A DNA stretch of 64,000 nt from Prorocentrum cordatum (GCA_963575745.1 CAUYUJ010015693.1:946789-1010788), one strand, 5' to 3'; positions 1-11,520 are shown, counted from the first letter of the stretch. Numbers and translations: made by a program. Notes: a model not told the origin generated them from the letters alone.

Positions 1-399
1 GGCGCGCTGCCGGGCAAGGTACAGAGGCGGAGGGCACTGGAGGAGCGGAGGGACGGGCGCGGCGACTGCAGATCTCGGCTCCACCCTCCGCCTCTTCGCA
101 TCCTCTGGGTTCCCGTCGCGCGGGGGCCTGCGAGCAAGGTCTGGCGCGACCACTCCGACTGCCTGTCCAGCCCGCTGAACCCCTGGATACGTCCAGATCT
201 GGCTCGCGGCCCGCTCCAGCCCGAACGCGGTGTGACCCACATCGCTGCGGCCCAAAGAGTTGTCAGTCTTCCACTGTTTTCAGCACCACGCTCTCCCAGC
301 CCGCCGCCGGCAGTGACGGCTGCCGCTCCGCAGTTTCTGTGGCAGGTGGCTTCACACCAGCCGGCGGCAGCGTGCCGACCGATCCGTGGGCGCCAGTGA
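1..399 (+). other. Open frame at window edge, possible partial exon
   Basis: The first frame is open from the window edge to a TGA at 397-399, about 132 codons with many G/C third positions. The first 80 residues have ordinary composition (for example VWRDHSDCLSSPLNPW), but the other strand is also open, so the strand is uncertain. The 3' end overlaps a short repeat (ggcttcacaccagc at about 350, again at about 901), which argues that at least the last third is not coding. No family recognised. Confidence 0.2.
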
Positions 400-1320
400 G
401 ATATGACGAGTGACCAGCGGCTTCACATCTGCTCGCGCTCAACATCCCGACCGCTCAAGTCAGGTATGATTGGGGGGAGACGGCAGCATCAAGTCACTCG
501 CCCAGACCGCTCGCCTAGAGAACCGCTCCCCCGAAAACCGTTCGCCGCCACGAGGCCGCTCGTCCAGAAGCCCGGTCGGACGAGCAGGCGGACCCGAACG
601 GGCGGTACGGGCAGGCGGGCACGTTTTGGTCGGGAAGGCGGCCCCAAACGGGCGGGCCAGGTGGGCGGGACAGTTTCTTCCAAAGCGGTTTCTCCTGGAG
701 CGGTCTTCTGCCAGAGCGGTCTATGCCAGAGCGGCCTACTGGCAAAGGCGTCTTCTCGCGACGGCGCATCTCGCCCTCTCATACTTTTCTATCCTCACTG
801 TCTCGACCTTCTGTCTTTCCAGATCCTCCGACTCAGAATACATCTATTCCATCTTCACGCCATCAGCGACAGCGGGCTCACCGCAGCAGCTAGCGCTGGA
901 TCTGGCCTCACACCAGCTGGCGGCAACAGACCGACTGCTCAGTGAGCGCTGAGTGTGGCCTTACGGCGGATGTCGTCCACGCACCGATCGCCCATCCGCA
1001 CTCTCGTTCTCACACTCCGCTCCCCATCCCCTCCTCCCTTCTGTCTCCTCACCACGTCCTTGCCTCCCCCCAATGCACCCACCCACCCCTATCTGTCCCC
1101 ACACCAACCCCCCCCTTTCCCGTCCCCCTTCCCTCAGAGCGTGAATTACCTACCCCGCTTTCGCTTCCAGGCAAAACCAAGTCATACCACGCGCCTCCTC
1201 GTCAAGCGGCCTGACCAGTAAAGGCCGTGGTTTGGCATCGCTTGGTATCTCTTGGAAGCGAGGGTGGTCAAAAGCGAGGCAGGTCTGTTTTCCCCCCCTT
1301 CCCTCCCTGACCACCCCGCC
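400..1320. repeat. Short inverted minisatellite, then C/T-rich spacer
   Basis: From about 440 to 600 the words ccgctc and agaaccgctc recur every 12-18 bp. From about 660 to 760 the complement recurs as gagcggtcttctgcca. The two halves face each other around a GGGCGG-rich centre. From 960 to 1320 the DNA is C/T-rich with no convincing gene. Confidence 0.4.
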
Positions 1321-1443
1321 GCGAGCCGCGCCGCCGCCGACCCCCCGCACCTGGAGCGCGCCCAGGACCGCCTGGACAGCCGCTGGATCGAGCGCCTCCT
1401 CCAGCGCCGGGGCGGGCTGCCCGCGGAGGAGCGGCGGCACCTG
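1321..1443 (+). CDS. Isolated coding-like exon, unknown protein
   Basis: This stretch reads as a charged helical segment containing HLERAQDRLDSRWIERLL and ends near GLPAEERRHL. Nearly every codon ends in G or C, and the composition is unlike the repeats on either side. There is no start codon; it would be an internal exon. The frame runs into a long CCT array at 1531, which must then be intronic. Exact splice borders cannot be fixed: a C/T tract precedes it, and cacctg followed by gatacg could be a GA donor. No family recognised; without a transcript this is only a composition-based call. Confidence 0.33.
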
Positions 1444-1530
1444 GATACGGGCGGGGCTGGCGCCATCCCGGGAGGGGCAGAGGGGCGGCGACAGGGGGAG
1501 AGTCGACGAAGGACGGGGCCAGAGGGGCGG

Positions 1531-1790
1531 ACACCTCCTCCTCCTCCTCCTCCTCCTCCTCCTCCCTCCTCCTCCTCCTCCCTCCTCCTCCCTCCTCCTC
1601 CTCCTCCTCCTCCTCCTCCTCCTCCTCCTCCTCCTCCTCCTCCTCCCTCCTCCTCCTCCTCCTCTCCTCCTCCCCCTCCTCCTCCTCCTCCTCCTCCTCC
1701 TCCTCCTCCCTCCTCCTCCTCCTCCTCCTCCCCCCCCCGCCTCCTCCACTGGTCCTCCTCCTCCTCCTCCTCCTCCTCCACCTCCCGGGA
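1531..1790. repeat. CCT/TCC trinucleotide array
   Basis: About 260 bp of almost pure CCT with a few expansions to CCCT. It is a homopyrimidine tract able to form triplex DNA. It gives meaningless poly-Leu, poly-Pro, poly-Ser and poly-Glu frames. Confidence 0.95.
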
Positions 1791-2229
1791 GTCCTGGGCG
1801 AGGGGCAGAGGGGCCCGGCGAAAGGGAGGGATTGGGAAAGAAGGAGGGTTACGAACTCTGCTGCGTGCAGCTGGTTTCGGCCCCGCCGCCGGGCCCATTC
1901 CTCGAGGCATGGGGCGCCTCCCGGCGCCGGGAGGCGCCGGGAGAAGCAGCTGCGCGAGCCGATTCTCACCCCCCCCCTTTGCTATCCCCCCCTTTCGCCC
2001 AGCCCAAGAGAGGGAGGCGGGGGAGGTGCGGGGAGGAGGGAGGAACGGGGGAGGGGGGGGGGGCCTTTGGCTCCACTGGCTGGCCAGGTTGAATGTCCAG
2101 CCGCCCTCGGTAGGTGCCACCACCGTGCCAACTGCAGCATTCTGGTTGGCGATGCTCAGTGGGGCGCGCAGGAAGCTAAGATGTTGACCATTCGCGTCCT
2201 CAGGCTTGGGAGAACCGCATCATGTGCCG
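1791..2229. other. G-rich spacer, no gene seen
   Basis: G-rich and C-rich runs with a short palindrome around gcgcctcccggcgccgggaggcgcc (about 1914). Frames are open on both strands because stop codons are rare in this composition. Nothing supports a gene. Confidence 0.4.
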
Positions 2230-2600
2230 CGCTCGCGTCGTGGGGGTCAATTGAGCTCGCGTCGTGGGGGTCAATTGAGCCGTCGTGGGGCCCTCTTCGG
2301 TGCATCTTGGGCCATCTTGGAGGCCTCTGGGGTCGTCTTGAGCTGATGGAAGTCCAAGGCGAGAACACGAGAATCATGCGAAGTCATAAGGGCGTCAATG
2401 ATGTTGGCCTCCTCGGGCCCTCCTGGCGATCCTCTCGGAGCCCTCTTGGGCAGTAGTAGGTGCCACTTGGGCCGTCTCGAGGCGATCTTGGGCCGTCTTA
2501 GGGGGCCAGTTTGGGCCGTCCTGGAGGCATATTTTGGGAGCAGTGGCGGCCTGGGTGGCCTGCCGGGGCCGTCTTGGAAGCCCTCTTGGGCAGGAGACCC
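2230..2600. repeat. Dispersed GGCCCCAAGA-type minisatellite (complement sense)
   Basis: Words such as cttgggccgtcttg and ggaggcctctggggtcgtcttg recur every 20-30 bp. The block opens with a 26-bp direct duplication (gctcgcgtcgtgggggtcaa, about 2227-2280). The same family recurs at 3270, 9830, 10490, 11370, 13850, 36450 and 44460. Confidence 0.75.
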
Positions 2601-2623
2601 GAAGTAGCAGAACTCGAGAGTAC

Positions 2624-2785
2624 AGAGGAGGAGGAGGAGGAGGAGGAGGAGGAGGAGGAGGAGGAGGAGGAGGAGGAGGGGGAGGAGGAGAAGGAGGACG
2701 ACGAGGAGGAGGAGGACGACGACGAGGAGGAGGAGGAAGAGGAGGAGGAGGAGGAGGACGACGACGACGAGGAGGAGGAGGGCCG
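2624..2785. repeat. GGA array with GAC interruptions
   Basis: Pure-purine GGA repeats followed by alternating GAC and GAGGAGGAC blocks. Produces poly-Glu/Asp frames with no other coding evidence. Confidence 0.95.
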
Positions 2786-2799
2786 CCTGCGCACGTGGG

Positions 2800-3135
2800 A
2801 GACCATTTGGGAGACCATGCAGGAGCACAGACAGGAGGCCATATGGGGGACCATACGGGAGATCCTGCGGGAGACTATAAAAAAGAAACCCTACGGCTTT
2901 CCACACAGGAGGCCGCACAGGGAAACCAGACGGGAGACATAGACGAGAGATGGTGCAGGAGGCCACACTGCGTGAGACCACACTCCCGGAGACTGCGCCG
3001 CGGGAGCCCATACGGAAGATCCTACGCGAGACCATACGGGAGACGATACGGGGGATGGCACGGGAGAGCATGCACGAGACGGTACGGGAGGCCGTGAAGG
3101 TGAGCACACGAGAGACTTTACGGGAGACCACGGGC
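2800..3135. repeat. Short minisatellite of ACGGGAGACC type
   Basis: The words gggagaccat, acgggagacg and gggagatcc recur about every 12-20 bp across 330 bp. The unit is diverged. Frames through it are Arg/Glu/Thr-rich and not convincing. Confidence 0.75.
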
Positions 3136-3269
3136 CACCGATTCTGGATCCGGTTTCGTTCACGCATCTTTTAGAAGAAATGCAGTGGACCTTTCCAGAC
3201 AAGTTAGGGAAAAATGGTTTGACACAGCGTGGGTCCCGCTTGGCCTGGCCGCAGGCGCCACAAGACAAC

Positions 3270-3860
3270 CCACGAGCCTCCCAGGAGGGCCCAAGACGGA
3301 CCCAGACGGCCCCAAAGACGACACCAAGAAGGCCCAAGACGTCTCGAGAGAGCGACAAGAGAGTCCCAAGAGGGCACCAAGAGGCTTTCCAAACGACGCC
3401 AAGAGACCCAAGACACCTCCAGGAGGATCAAGATACCCTCAAGATGGAATGTCAACCAGGCTCCCGAGAAGCCTCGAAAGAGCCGCACCAGGGTGTCTCA
3501 ATGACTTTAGCTTTCCCGCTTTTTCTATCTTAGAGCGTCCATCCACGACGATCCAGGAGGCTTCCAATAGTGCCCCAAGACGGCTCAAAAGGGCCCCGCG
3601 AAGCTCTCCAGCAGGCCTCGTGAGGCCCCAAGAGCCCAAGAGGGCCCAATAGGGCGTCACGAGGGTTCCAGAACGGACCCGAAGGCGGCCTCGAGGTGGC
3701 CAAGATTGCACCAGTGAGCCTCTATGGGAGCTCGCGGCGACCCACGGGAGCCCACGAAAGCCCCTACGGGGCTCCGAGACGCCCCCGAGAGCCGAAAAGC
3801 TTTCCAGGGTGCACCAGATGGCGCCTTCGCTAACCCGCGAGGCCCAATTCCATTCCCACG
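3270..3860. repeat. Dispersed GGCCCCAAGA-type minisatellite
   Basis: Phased ccaagagggccc, ccaagacg and aggcccc words over about 590 bp, in the opposite orientation to the block at 2230. No frame outside the repeat is supported. Confidence 0.75.
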
Positions 3861-4054
3861 GGGTACCCAAAAACATGTTCCCAGAGCAGCGCTTGCAGTT
3901 TGGAGACTTTTATTTGTCTCATGCGGAACCGGGCCTGGCTGGCGGTCCGGCCGGCTTGTTGCCCGTCGCCGCCGACCGTCCAGGTTGGGTTGGCGGCCCG
4001 GCCAACTCGTCGTCGCCCGCCGCCGCCGCGTGTTGGTCTCATGTTTGGTTGTGC

Positions 4055-4510
4055 GAGATCAGATTGCACCACACAGTGTACACCACATAGATTGCACCGC
4101 ATAGGTTGGACCACAATGATTACTCTGGACGCCCGAAATGGGTACTGAAAGAATGGGTACAATGCCCAACAGCAGTTCCTGATCATTTTGAACAGGATTT
4201 GCTGTCCGCGCCGCCGCAGCCTGTGTCCATTCGAGACAGGAGGCCGCCTGCCCAACAGCGGCCGCTGTTGGTTTGGGACAACATTTGCTGTTGGGCATAG
4301 TACCCATTTTTTCGGTACCCATTTCGGGCGTCCAAAATTACAGCACATATGATGTTTAACATCGATTGCATAACATAGCTTACAACACACAGATCGCGCC
4401 TCAGAGATTGCACCGCACGTACTGGACCACATGGAAAGCGCCACGTAGCTCTCACCACACATGTTGCATCACGTAGCTTACACCACATGTGATTCTCTGT
4501 TCTCACAAGA
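4055..4510. repeat. ATTGCACCACATAG-type short repeat
   Basis: About 15-20-bp units (attgcaccacatag, cttacaccacat) repeat on both sides of an inserted inverted-repeat element. The same family recurs at 9300-9640 and, on the other strand, at 17870-18110. Confidence 0.75.
4127..4333. mobile_element. Short inverted-repeat element with doubled GGGTAC word
   Basis: The first and last roughly 48 bp are inverted copies, beginning GGACGCCCGAAATGGGTAC. Within each arm the word aatgggtac (or its complement) occurs twice. The 110-bp centre is G/C-rich with a ggccgctgttgg hairpin. It sits inside the 15-20-bp repeat block and looks like an insertion. ATTAC occurs near both ends (about 4119 and 4337), but the target duplication is not clean. 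It carries no coding capacity. It shares a design, not a sequence, with the elements at 28707, 30771 and 37571. Confidence 0.7.
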
Positions 4511-4759
4511 GAATAGATTATGCCACCCTCCCGAGGCCAGATTTTTGCGACCCCCCTTTGGGACACTGCAATGTACAGACGATTCTGCCCCATCGTTCAT
4601 TTTCCACATGAACTCGTACCATTCCAGTCAAGCCAGGATCGACCCCACCCCCCACCCCCCCAGCATCCTTGACAAATAGTACCATGCGCGTGCACTTGTT
4701 TATCAAATAACATCAAGTTTCAATAATTATTTGCAGAAGTGAGACCAAGACTGCGTGCA

Positions 4760-5090
4760 CGTCGTCGCGATCGCATGTCGAAATCATTCAAAGAACGTAG
4801 GCTTCGTAAGAATATCAAGATGGAGGTTCCCGAACACAGATTTCATATTGCCTTGGCAACGTACCCAACCCCTGCGCAATGCGGGGCAGGAGTAGTTTAT
4901 GAGATTTGACGAAGGGCGGCGACGTGACATGGACGCATATACTTCTGCGAGCGGCTTTCGCAAGTTTCGCAGGCCCCCAATCAAGGGAAACACGATGAGT
5001 AACTAAGTGAACCCCTGAGTCACTAAGGAAGACGCAAGGTCCAAAAGGAGACAGTGGGCAAGGGGCTCGAAACGTCGGCGGGGCAGCAAC
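4760..5090. repeat. Shared left module of the 100-bp minisatellite block
   Basis: From the cccctgcgcaatgcggggca word to the start of the minisatellite this DNA matches 26745-27000 at high identity, including gacgtgacatggacgcatat and gaacccctgagtc. The paralogous blocks therefore share flank as well as repeat. A catgtcgaaatcattc word at about 4774 is also seen at 8762 and, complemented, at 18627. Confidence 0.75.
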
Positions 5091-6055
5091 AACATGACAT
5101 GGCCCCCCAAGGACGGCGAGGCCCCGCTCAGGTCTGCGCAGTGCCTCACTCCGCTGGACCCACCAGCAGCCTTCGAAAATGGCGAGCCCACCAGCAGCCC
5201 TCGAAAGTGGCGACAGTTTCGCAGCTCGCAGGCCCCAAGGACGGGGAGGTCCCGCTCACATCCGCGCGGTGCCTCACTCCGCAGGACCCACCAGCAGCCC
5301 TCGAAAGTGGCGACAATGTCGCAGATCGCAGCCCCCCAGGGACGGTGAGGTCCGCCCAGATCCACGCGGTGCCTCACTCCGCTGGACCCACCAGCAGCCC
5401 TCGAAAGTGGCGACAGTTTCGCGGATCGCAGCCCCCCAGGGACGGCGAGGTCACGCTCAGATCCGCGCGGTGCCTCATTCCGCTGGACCCACCAGCAGAC
5501 CTCGAAAGTGGCGAGACAGTTTCGCAGATCGCAGCCCCCCAGGGACGGGGAGGTCCCGCTCAGATCCGCGCGGTGCCTCACTCCGCTAGACCCACCAGCA
5601 GCCCTCGAAAGTGGCGACAATTTCGCAGATCGTAGCCCCCCAGAGACGGGGAGGTCCCGCTCAGATCCGCCGCGCGGTGCCTCCGCTAGACCCACCAGCA
5701 GCCCTCGAAAGTGGCGACAGTTTCGTAGATCGCAGGCCCCCAGAGACGGGGAGGTCCCGCTCAGGTCCGCGCGGTGCCTCACTCCGCAGGCCCCACCAGC
5801 AGCCCTCGAAAGTGGCGACAGTTTCGCAGATCGCAGGCCCCCAGGGACGGCGAGGTCCCGCTCAGGTCCGCGCGGCGCCTCACTCCGCAGGACCCACCAG
5901 CAGCCCTCGAAAGTGGCGACAGTTTCGCAGACCGCAGCCCCCCGGGGACGGGAGGTCACGCTCAGATCCGCGCGGTGCTTCACTCCGCTGGACCCACCAG
6001 CAGCCCTCGAAAGTGGCGAGACAGTTTCGCAGATCGCAGCCCCCCAGGCAAGGCA
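5085..6055. repeat. Minisatellite A, 100-bp unit, about nine copies
   Basis: The anchor tcgaaagtgg falls at 5201, 5301, 5401, 5502, 5605, 5705, 5806, 5907 and 6007, a 100-bp period. Each unit holds cgcagatcgcagcccccc, aggtcccgctcag and gcggtgcctcactccgctgg. Long frames exist on both strands only because the unit rarely contains stops and its length shifts frame each time. A second array of the same unit is at 26990-28090. Confidence 0.9.
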
Positions 6056-6170
6056 AGAGGAGACAAGAAGGAGGGGGGGCGGAAGGCGGGAGGCGGGAGG
6101 CGGGAGGAGGACGCGCGAGCAGTGCTCTATTCAAAACGGATGCCCATCCAAGGAGGGTTGGGAAAAAGTT
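6056..6170. repeat. Simple G-rich repeat and hairpin module, copy 1
   Basis: A ggcgggag run is followed by the module gcagtgctctattcaaaacg, then cccatccaaggagggttggg. Related modules end other minisatellite blocks at 8612, 35885, 62325 and 62799. Confidence 0.7.
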
Positions 6171-6299
6171 TGAACAATACCCCAGACGTACCCCCAACCC
6201 CTTACCCACGCGAGGCGAATATTTGCATGAACGCTCCATACAAAAGAACCCATCGCCAGATATGCACGATCTGCGCTGCCCTCACCTTCACCTTGCCTC

Positions 6300-8530
6300 C
6301 CACGAGCCTACGAAAGTGGAGACACGTGCGCACTTCGTAGCCCCATAGGGAGCCGCGAGGTCTCGGCTGGATCAGCGTGGTCCCCGACTCCGCTGGACAT
6401 CTCAGGCGCCAGCGAAAGTGGCGACAATTGCGCAGTCAGCGAGGTCTCTAATGTGTGCGCGTGGCCCCCGACTCCGCTGGACCTCAGGAGCCCAAGAAAT
6501 TGGCGACAGTTGCGCAGTTCGCAACCACCCAGGGAGCAGCGAGGTCCCGTCCGAAAAACACAGTGGCTCCGCACCCTTATGCTTCAAACTACGCGAGACG
6601 TACCCAACCTTTCCTCCACGCGAGGCAACTATTTGCACCAACGCCCCGTACAGCATGACTCATCGCCGAATGCGCACGATCGGTGTTGCCCTCGTGTCCA
6701 CCGTGCCTCCCCCAAGCCTACGAAAGCGGCGACGGTTGCGCAGCTCGCAGCCGATCCGGGAGCGGCGACGTCTCGGCCGGATCCGCGTCGCCCCCGGCTT
6801 TGCTGAATTTCCTTCCCGTGAGCCAGCGAACGTGCCGCCAGCGGCGCAGTTCGCAGCATACCAGGGAGCAGCGAGGCCCTGTCTAGGTGCGCGTACTCCG
6901 CTACCCCGCCGTGCCTCCCAGGAGCCCACGAAAGTGGTGACGGTTGCGCAGCGCAGTTCGGAGCCACCCAGGGAGCAGCGAGGCCCCGTCTGGGTGCGCG
7001 TACTTCGCCACCCCGCCGTACCCACCAGGAGCCCACGAAGGTGGTGACGGTTCGCAGTTCGCAGCCACTGAGGGAGCAGCGGGATTTCGGCTAGGTGCGC
7101 GTGGCCTTTGACTCCGTTGGACCCCGGGGGGCCCACGAAAGTGGCGATAGTTGCACAGTCCGCAGCCACCCAGGGAGCAGCGAGGTTCCGTCTGGGTGCG
7201 CGTGGCCCTTGATCCCGTTGGACCTCCCAGGAGCCCACGAAAGTGGCGACGGATGCGTAGCTCGCAGTCCTTCAGGGACTTGCGAGGTCCCGTCTGGGTG
7301 CGCGCGGCCCCCGTTTCCGCCGTGCTTCCCAGGAAACCGCGAAAATAGCGCCAATTGCAAAGCTCGCGGCCACCTAGGCAGCTACGAGATCTCCGCTGGA
7401 TTCGCGTACTCCGCTACTCCGCCGAGTCTCCCAGGAGCCCACGGCAGTGGCGCCAATTGCACAGTTCGCAGCCATCCAGGAAGTTGCGAGTTTTGTCTGG
7501 GTGCGCGTACTCCGCTACTCCGCCGTGCTTCTCAGGACCCACGCAAGTGTCGACAGTGACGCAGCTCGCAGTCCCCAGGGAGTTCTGACGACCCGTCTGG
7601 ATCCGTGTACTCCCTGGCTCCGCCGTGCCTCCCAGGAGCTTACAAAAGTGTCGACGGTTGGCGAGTTCGCAGTCAGCCAGGGACTTGCGAGGTCTTGTCC
7701 GGGTGCGCGTGCTCCGCTACTCCGCCGTGCCTCCCAGGAGCCCGACGAAGGTGTCGACAGATGGGGAGGTTCGCAGTCAGCCAGGGACTTGCGAGGTCCC
7801 GTCTGAGTGCGCGTATTCCGTCACTCCGCCGTGCCCCCCAGGAGCCCGACGAAGGTGGCGACAAGTGCATTGTTCGCAGCCGCCCACGGAGCAGCGAGGT
7901 CTCCGCCGGATGCGCGCGTTCCCCGACTCCGCCGTGCTCCCCTGTAGGCCGCGAAAGTGGCGCCAAGTTGCGCAGTTCGCATCCTCCAAGGAGGTTGCGA
8001 GGTTGTGTCTGGGTGCGCGTGCTCCGCTACGCCGCCGTGCCTCCCAGGAGCCCACGAAAGTGGCGACAGATGTGGAGTTCGCAGTCAGCCAGGGAGTTGC
8101 GAGGTCCTGTCCGGGTGCGCGTACTCCACTACTCCGCCGTGCCTCCCAGGAGCCCAACGAAAGCGGCGACAGTTTCGCAGCTCGCAGCCACCGAGGGAGC
8201 AGCGGGATCTCGGCTGGGTGCGCGTGGCCCCTGACTCCGTTGGACCTCCCAGGGGCCCACGAAAGTGGCGACAGTGGCGCAGTTCGCAGTCCCCCAGGAA
8301 ATTGCGACGTCCCGTCTGGGTGCGCGTGGCCCTCGATTCCGCCGTGCCTCCCAGGAGCCCACGGAAGTAGCGACGGATGCGCAGTTCGCAGCCATCCCGG
8401 GAGTTGTGAGGTCCCGCCTGGGTGCGCGTTCTCCCCGACGCCGCCGTGCGTGCCAGGAGCCAACGAAAGTGGCGACAGTTGCACAGCTCGCAGCCCCCCC
8501 GGGAGCTGCAAGCGAGAGACGCGCAGCTCG
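6300..8530. repeat. Diverged minisatellite A, about 100-bp unit
   Basis: The array keeps the 100-bp period (cgaaagtgg at about 6314, 6412, 7136, 7236 and 8053) but has diverged: units now read cagggagcagcgaggtcc, then gtgcgcgtactccgctac, then gtgcctcccaggagccca. About 22 units. It abuts the conserved array, so this is a local old/young pair. Confidence 0.85.
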
Positions 8531-8539
8531 CAGCCACCC

Positions 8540-8670
8540 AGGGAGCAGCGCAGGAGGAGGGGGGAGGAGAAGGAGGGGGAGAAGGAGGGGGAGAAGGAGA
8601 GAAGATGGGGTCAGCAGTGCCCTGTTCAAGACGAGAACCCAACACACAGGAGGGTTGGGAAAATACACGA
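8540..8670. repeat. GGA run and hairpin module, copy 2
   Basis: A ggaggag and ggagaagga run, then gcagtgccctgttcaagacg, gaacccaacacacagg and agggttggg. Same order as at 6056-6170. Confidence 0.7.
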
Positions 8671-8754
8671 TGCACGCATGATTGCGGGCTTTCCGGAAAC
8701 CCATACATGTTTCACACAGATTACTTAGTCCAATCAGACCGCGCTGGCCTCTCG

Positions 8755-9290
8755 CGCGCGCATGTCGAAATCATTCGAACGCCCTGGCGCGATTGTTCGG
8801 GAGGCACGATCCCTGACAAAAAACCATACGGGCCACTCGCGCGCGTCGGCCGCGCGAGCATGCCGAGATCCTTCCAGAGCATTCTTCACCGACACGTGGA
8901 CACCATCATCGTCACCGGCGTGACCAGCAACGGTGCCGTCATTGGCATTACCGTCGTCATAGTCACCTTCGTCGCTGTGTCCGCCGCTGCCGACGTCACC
9001 ATGACACCGCGCCCGCCAGAGCCACCGACTCACACTGAAGTGCCCGCGCGCCAGCGCGGCCAGCGCGGCTTGCGAGACGCGCTGGGGAGCCCCGAGCAGT
9101 CAGCGTCACCGCGGCCGCGTCGGTCGCGCCGAGCTAGCTGGCCGCTCTGCGCGCGAGCTTGCGCGCGCCAGCACGGCCGCACCGATGCGCCAGCCAGCGC
9201 CAAGCAGTCGTCGCAATCGCCGCCGCATGGGTTTTGCAAACCAAGTTGCGGTATGTTGGGTGGGGTAAGAGCGCGAGCAGTGGCGTGGAC
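8755..9290 (-). repeat. Dispersed module, minus copy (partner at 18115-18660)
   Basis: On the minus strand this resembles 18115-18660 over about 500 bp. The conserved core translates in the same frame in both (LGLQNPCGGDCDDCLALAGAS here, LGLQYPCGSDCDDCLPMAGAS there), followed by a GATGACG-rich part and a gcgttcgaatgatttcgaca end. The shared frame could mean an old gene fragment or simply a conserved repeat. No start codon, splice signal or known family supports a gene. Confidence 0.6.
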
Positions 9291-9294
9291 AACT

Positions 9295-9640
9295 CCAAAG
9301 TTTTCAGAATTAATGGCGCCACATAGATTGCACCACACATGTTGCAGCACAAGTACTGCACCACCTATAGATTGGGCAACTTCTATTTCACAACATAGCG
9401 CACACCACATAGATGGCTTAACATTGCTTCTTCCGCGCCGATTGCACCACATCGGTTGCACCACGTAGCTCATACCACAGAGGTGGCACCAAGTAGTTCA
9501 CACCACATAGAGTGCACCACATAGCGTACACCACACACCACATAGATTGCACAGCATAGTTCACAACGCATAGATTGCTTGACCGAGATTGCACCACATA
9601 GTTTACACAACATATGTTGAACCACACAGTATACTAGAAC
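9295..9640. repeat. ATTGCACCACATAG-type short repeat, second block
   Basis: About 20 diverged 15-20-bp units (caccacatagattgcacc). It directly flanks the module at 8755-9290, and the complementary pair keeps the same order at 17870-18660. Confidence 0.8.
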
Positions 9641-9829
9641 ACACTGTTTGGGGCCCACGCCGATTGTCATTCTTACAACAAAAACCCAGCGCGTTCTTGA
9701 ACACATCCGCCGACTCTCCATGCTTCTATGACTCCTCCCATGCCGCCCTTCTTTCCTAGAGGATTTCCCAGTAGAAGAGGCAGAGAAACAGAGACATGCT
9801 TCAATGACAGCGTTTCAATGTTCTTGGCC

Positions 9830-10055
9830 TTTGAGAGTCTCACTGGAGGGTTACGTTGGCGTCCCTTGGAGGCGTATCGGGACCTCTTGGAAGCAGATTG
9901 GGGCCTGTGAAGGTTCGCGAGAGGTTTTCAATGTTTCTGGCCTCTTAGGACCTTCGATAGAAGCTTACGCTGGCGCCTCTTGGAGGCGTATCGGGACCTC
10001 TTGGGAGCATATTGGGGCCTATAACGGTTCGTTGGGCCGTCCTGAATTTGTCTTG
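9830..10055. repeat. GGCCCCAAGA-type minisatellite, two long units
   Basis: Two units of about 116 bp share ttggaggcgtatcgggacct and ttggggcctat, with a gtttcaatgttcttggcctt lead. Complement sense of the dispersed family. Confidence 0.65.
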
Positions 10056-10589
10056 GGAGACCTCGCACCCGTCATGCGGCCCGTTATGGGGCGATCTTCC
10101 ATTGTCTTGCGTCCGCCTTGAGGCTGAAAGAGCGACGGGGGGAAACGAGGCACCAATGCTATAGTAAGTCTCGTGACAAGGGAGGGCGCCGCAAGAAAAT
10201 TACAGACAACAGAAATCCTAACGCGCCGAAGCGGGTTGCCGCGGCGTTCGGGCAAGTGCCAGTTGCAGTTTCTTTGGCCGGTGCACCAGCTCTGTGGACC
10301 GTCTCCCTGTTGGGGGCCAGCGGGCCCAAAGCTCAGCGACTTCGGCTCGTACGTGCTGGTGCTGAAGCGGGGGGTGTCGCTTGAGACGAAGGAGGGGGGG
10401 GGGGAGAAAAACAAAGAGGAGGAAGAGCAGGGGTGGGGCAGAAGCACTGGCATGGCCTAGGGCTGCGGAAGTGAGGGCAGAGAGCTCTGGGCGTCCGAAG
10501 CCGCCTGGGACTTTCGAAAATCGCTCCACAACCATCCGAAAGGGCTTCCAGGCAGTCCAAGAGAGCCCCAAGACGGCACAACAGGGTTC

Positions 10590-11520
10590 CAAGATGGCCT
10601 AAGAGAGCCCCATGACGGCCCAATTGCCCCAAGACACCCTCCGAAGTATTCCAAATCGTGACCCAGTCGTTCAAGGAGACCGCGGTTGGAGGCAGGATGG
10701 CCCGAGGAAGCCCCCGGAGGCCTCCAGAAGACGCCCAGGAGGCCTCCAGAAGGCCTGAAGAAAGTTTGGAAAATTGTTGTGAGGCCCACAGAGGCTCTCC
10801 AAGGAGGAGCCTCCGCAACAAGAGCTGAGGAGGATGGGGAGAATACGCTGGGCACGGCGAGAATGAGGAAAAAGAAGCATGGAGGAAGGACAACGAATGA
10901 CATTATTCTAACTGCGATGCTGGAAAAAGGCACTAAGGAGTTATCGCTAAATTGTTAGTTTGACCTTCCTGCCACTCCGCCTGCATACCAAATTTCAAGG
11001 ACCAAGGTGCATGGCGCGAAGCGCCAATGCAGTCTTGTATATATGTATGTATATATATATATATATAGATACATTCAAGACTGCATTTCCGCTTCGCGCC
11101 GTGCACCTTGGTCCTTGAAGTTCGGTATGCAGGCGGAATGGCAGGAAGTTCAAGCCGACAATTTAGCGATAACTCCTTGTTGCCGTTTCTGGCACCGCCG
11201 TTATAATCATGTTATTCGGTATCCTTCCTCTATGCTTATGCTTCTTTATTTTCGCCATATCCTGCGTATTCTCCCCATCCTCCTCAGCTCTTGTTGCGGA
11301 GGCTCCTCCTTGGAGAGCCTCTGTGGGCCTCACAACAATGTGTCAGGTTTTCTTTAGGACTTCTGAGGCCTCCTGGGCGTCTTCTGGGGGCCATTGGAGG
11401 TTTCCTCGGGCCACCCTGCCTCCAACCGCGGTTTCCTTGAACGACCGAGTCACGATTTGGAATGCTTTGGAGGGTGTATTGGGGCCATATTGGGCCGTTT
11501 GAGAGTGCTCTTGGAGGCCT
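10590..11520. mobile_element. Large foldback repeat, arms of about 460 bp
   Basis: The sequence from about 10590 to 11047 is repeated, complemented and inverted, from about 11068 to 11520. Matching words include aaggaccaaggtgca (10999) against tgcaccttggtcctt (11102), gagttatcgctaaattgt against acaatttagcgataactc, and cgcggttggaggcagg against cctgcctccaaccgcg. The 20-bp centre is TA-rich (tatatgtatgtatata). The arms differ by scattered substitutions, so it is not a fresh artefact. The outer ends run into GGCCCCAAGA-type repeat. No transposase is present; the arms share one coding-like frame (SSSALVAEAPPWRASVGLTT) that is probably incidental. Confidence 0.8.

Noticed and set aside
5003-6348. 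Long frames of 200-330 codons on both strands
   Set aside because: They fall within minisatellite A, where stop codons are rare in every frame.
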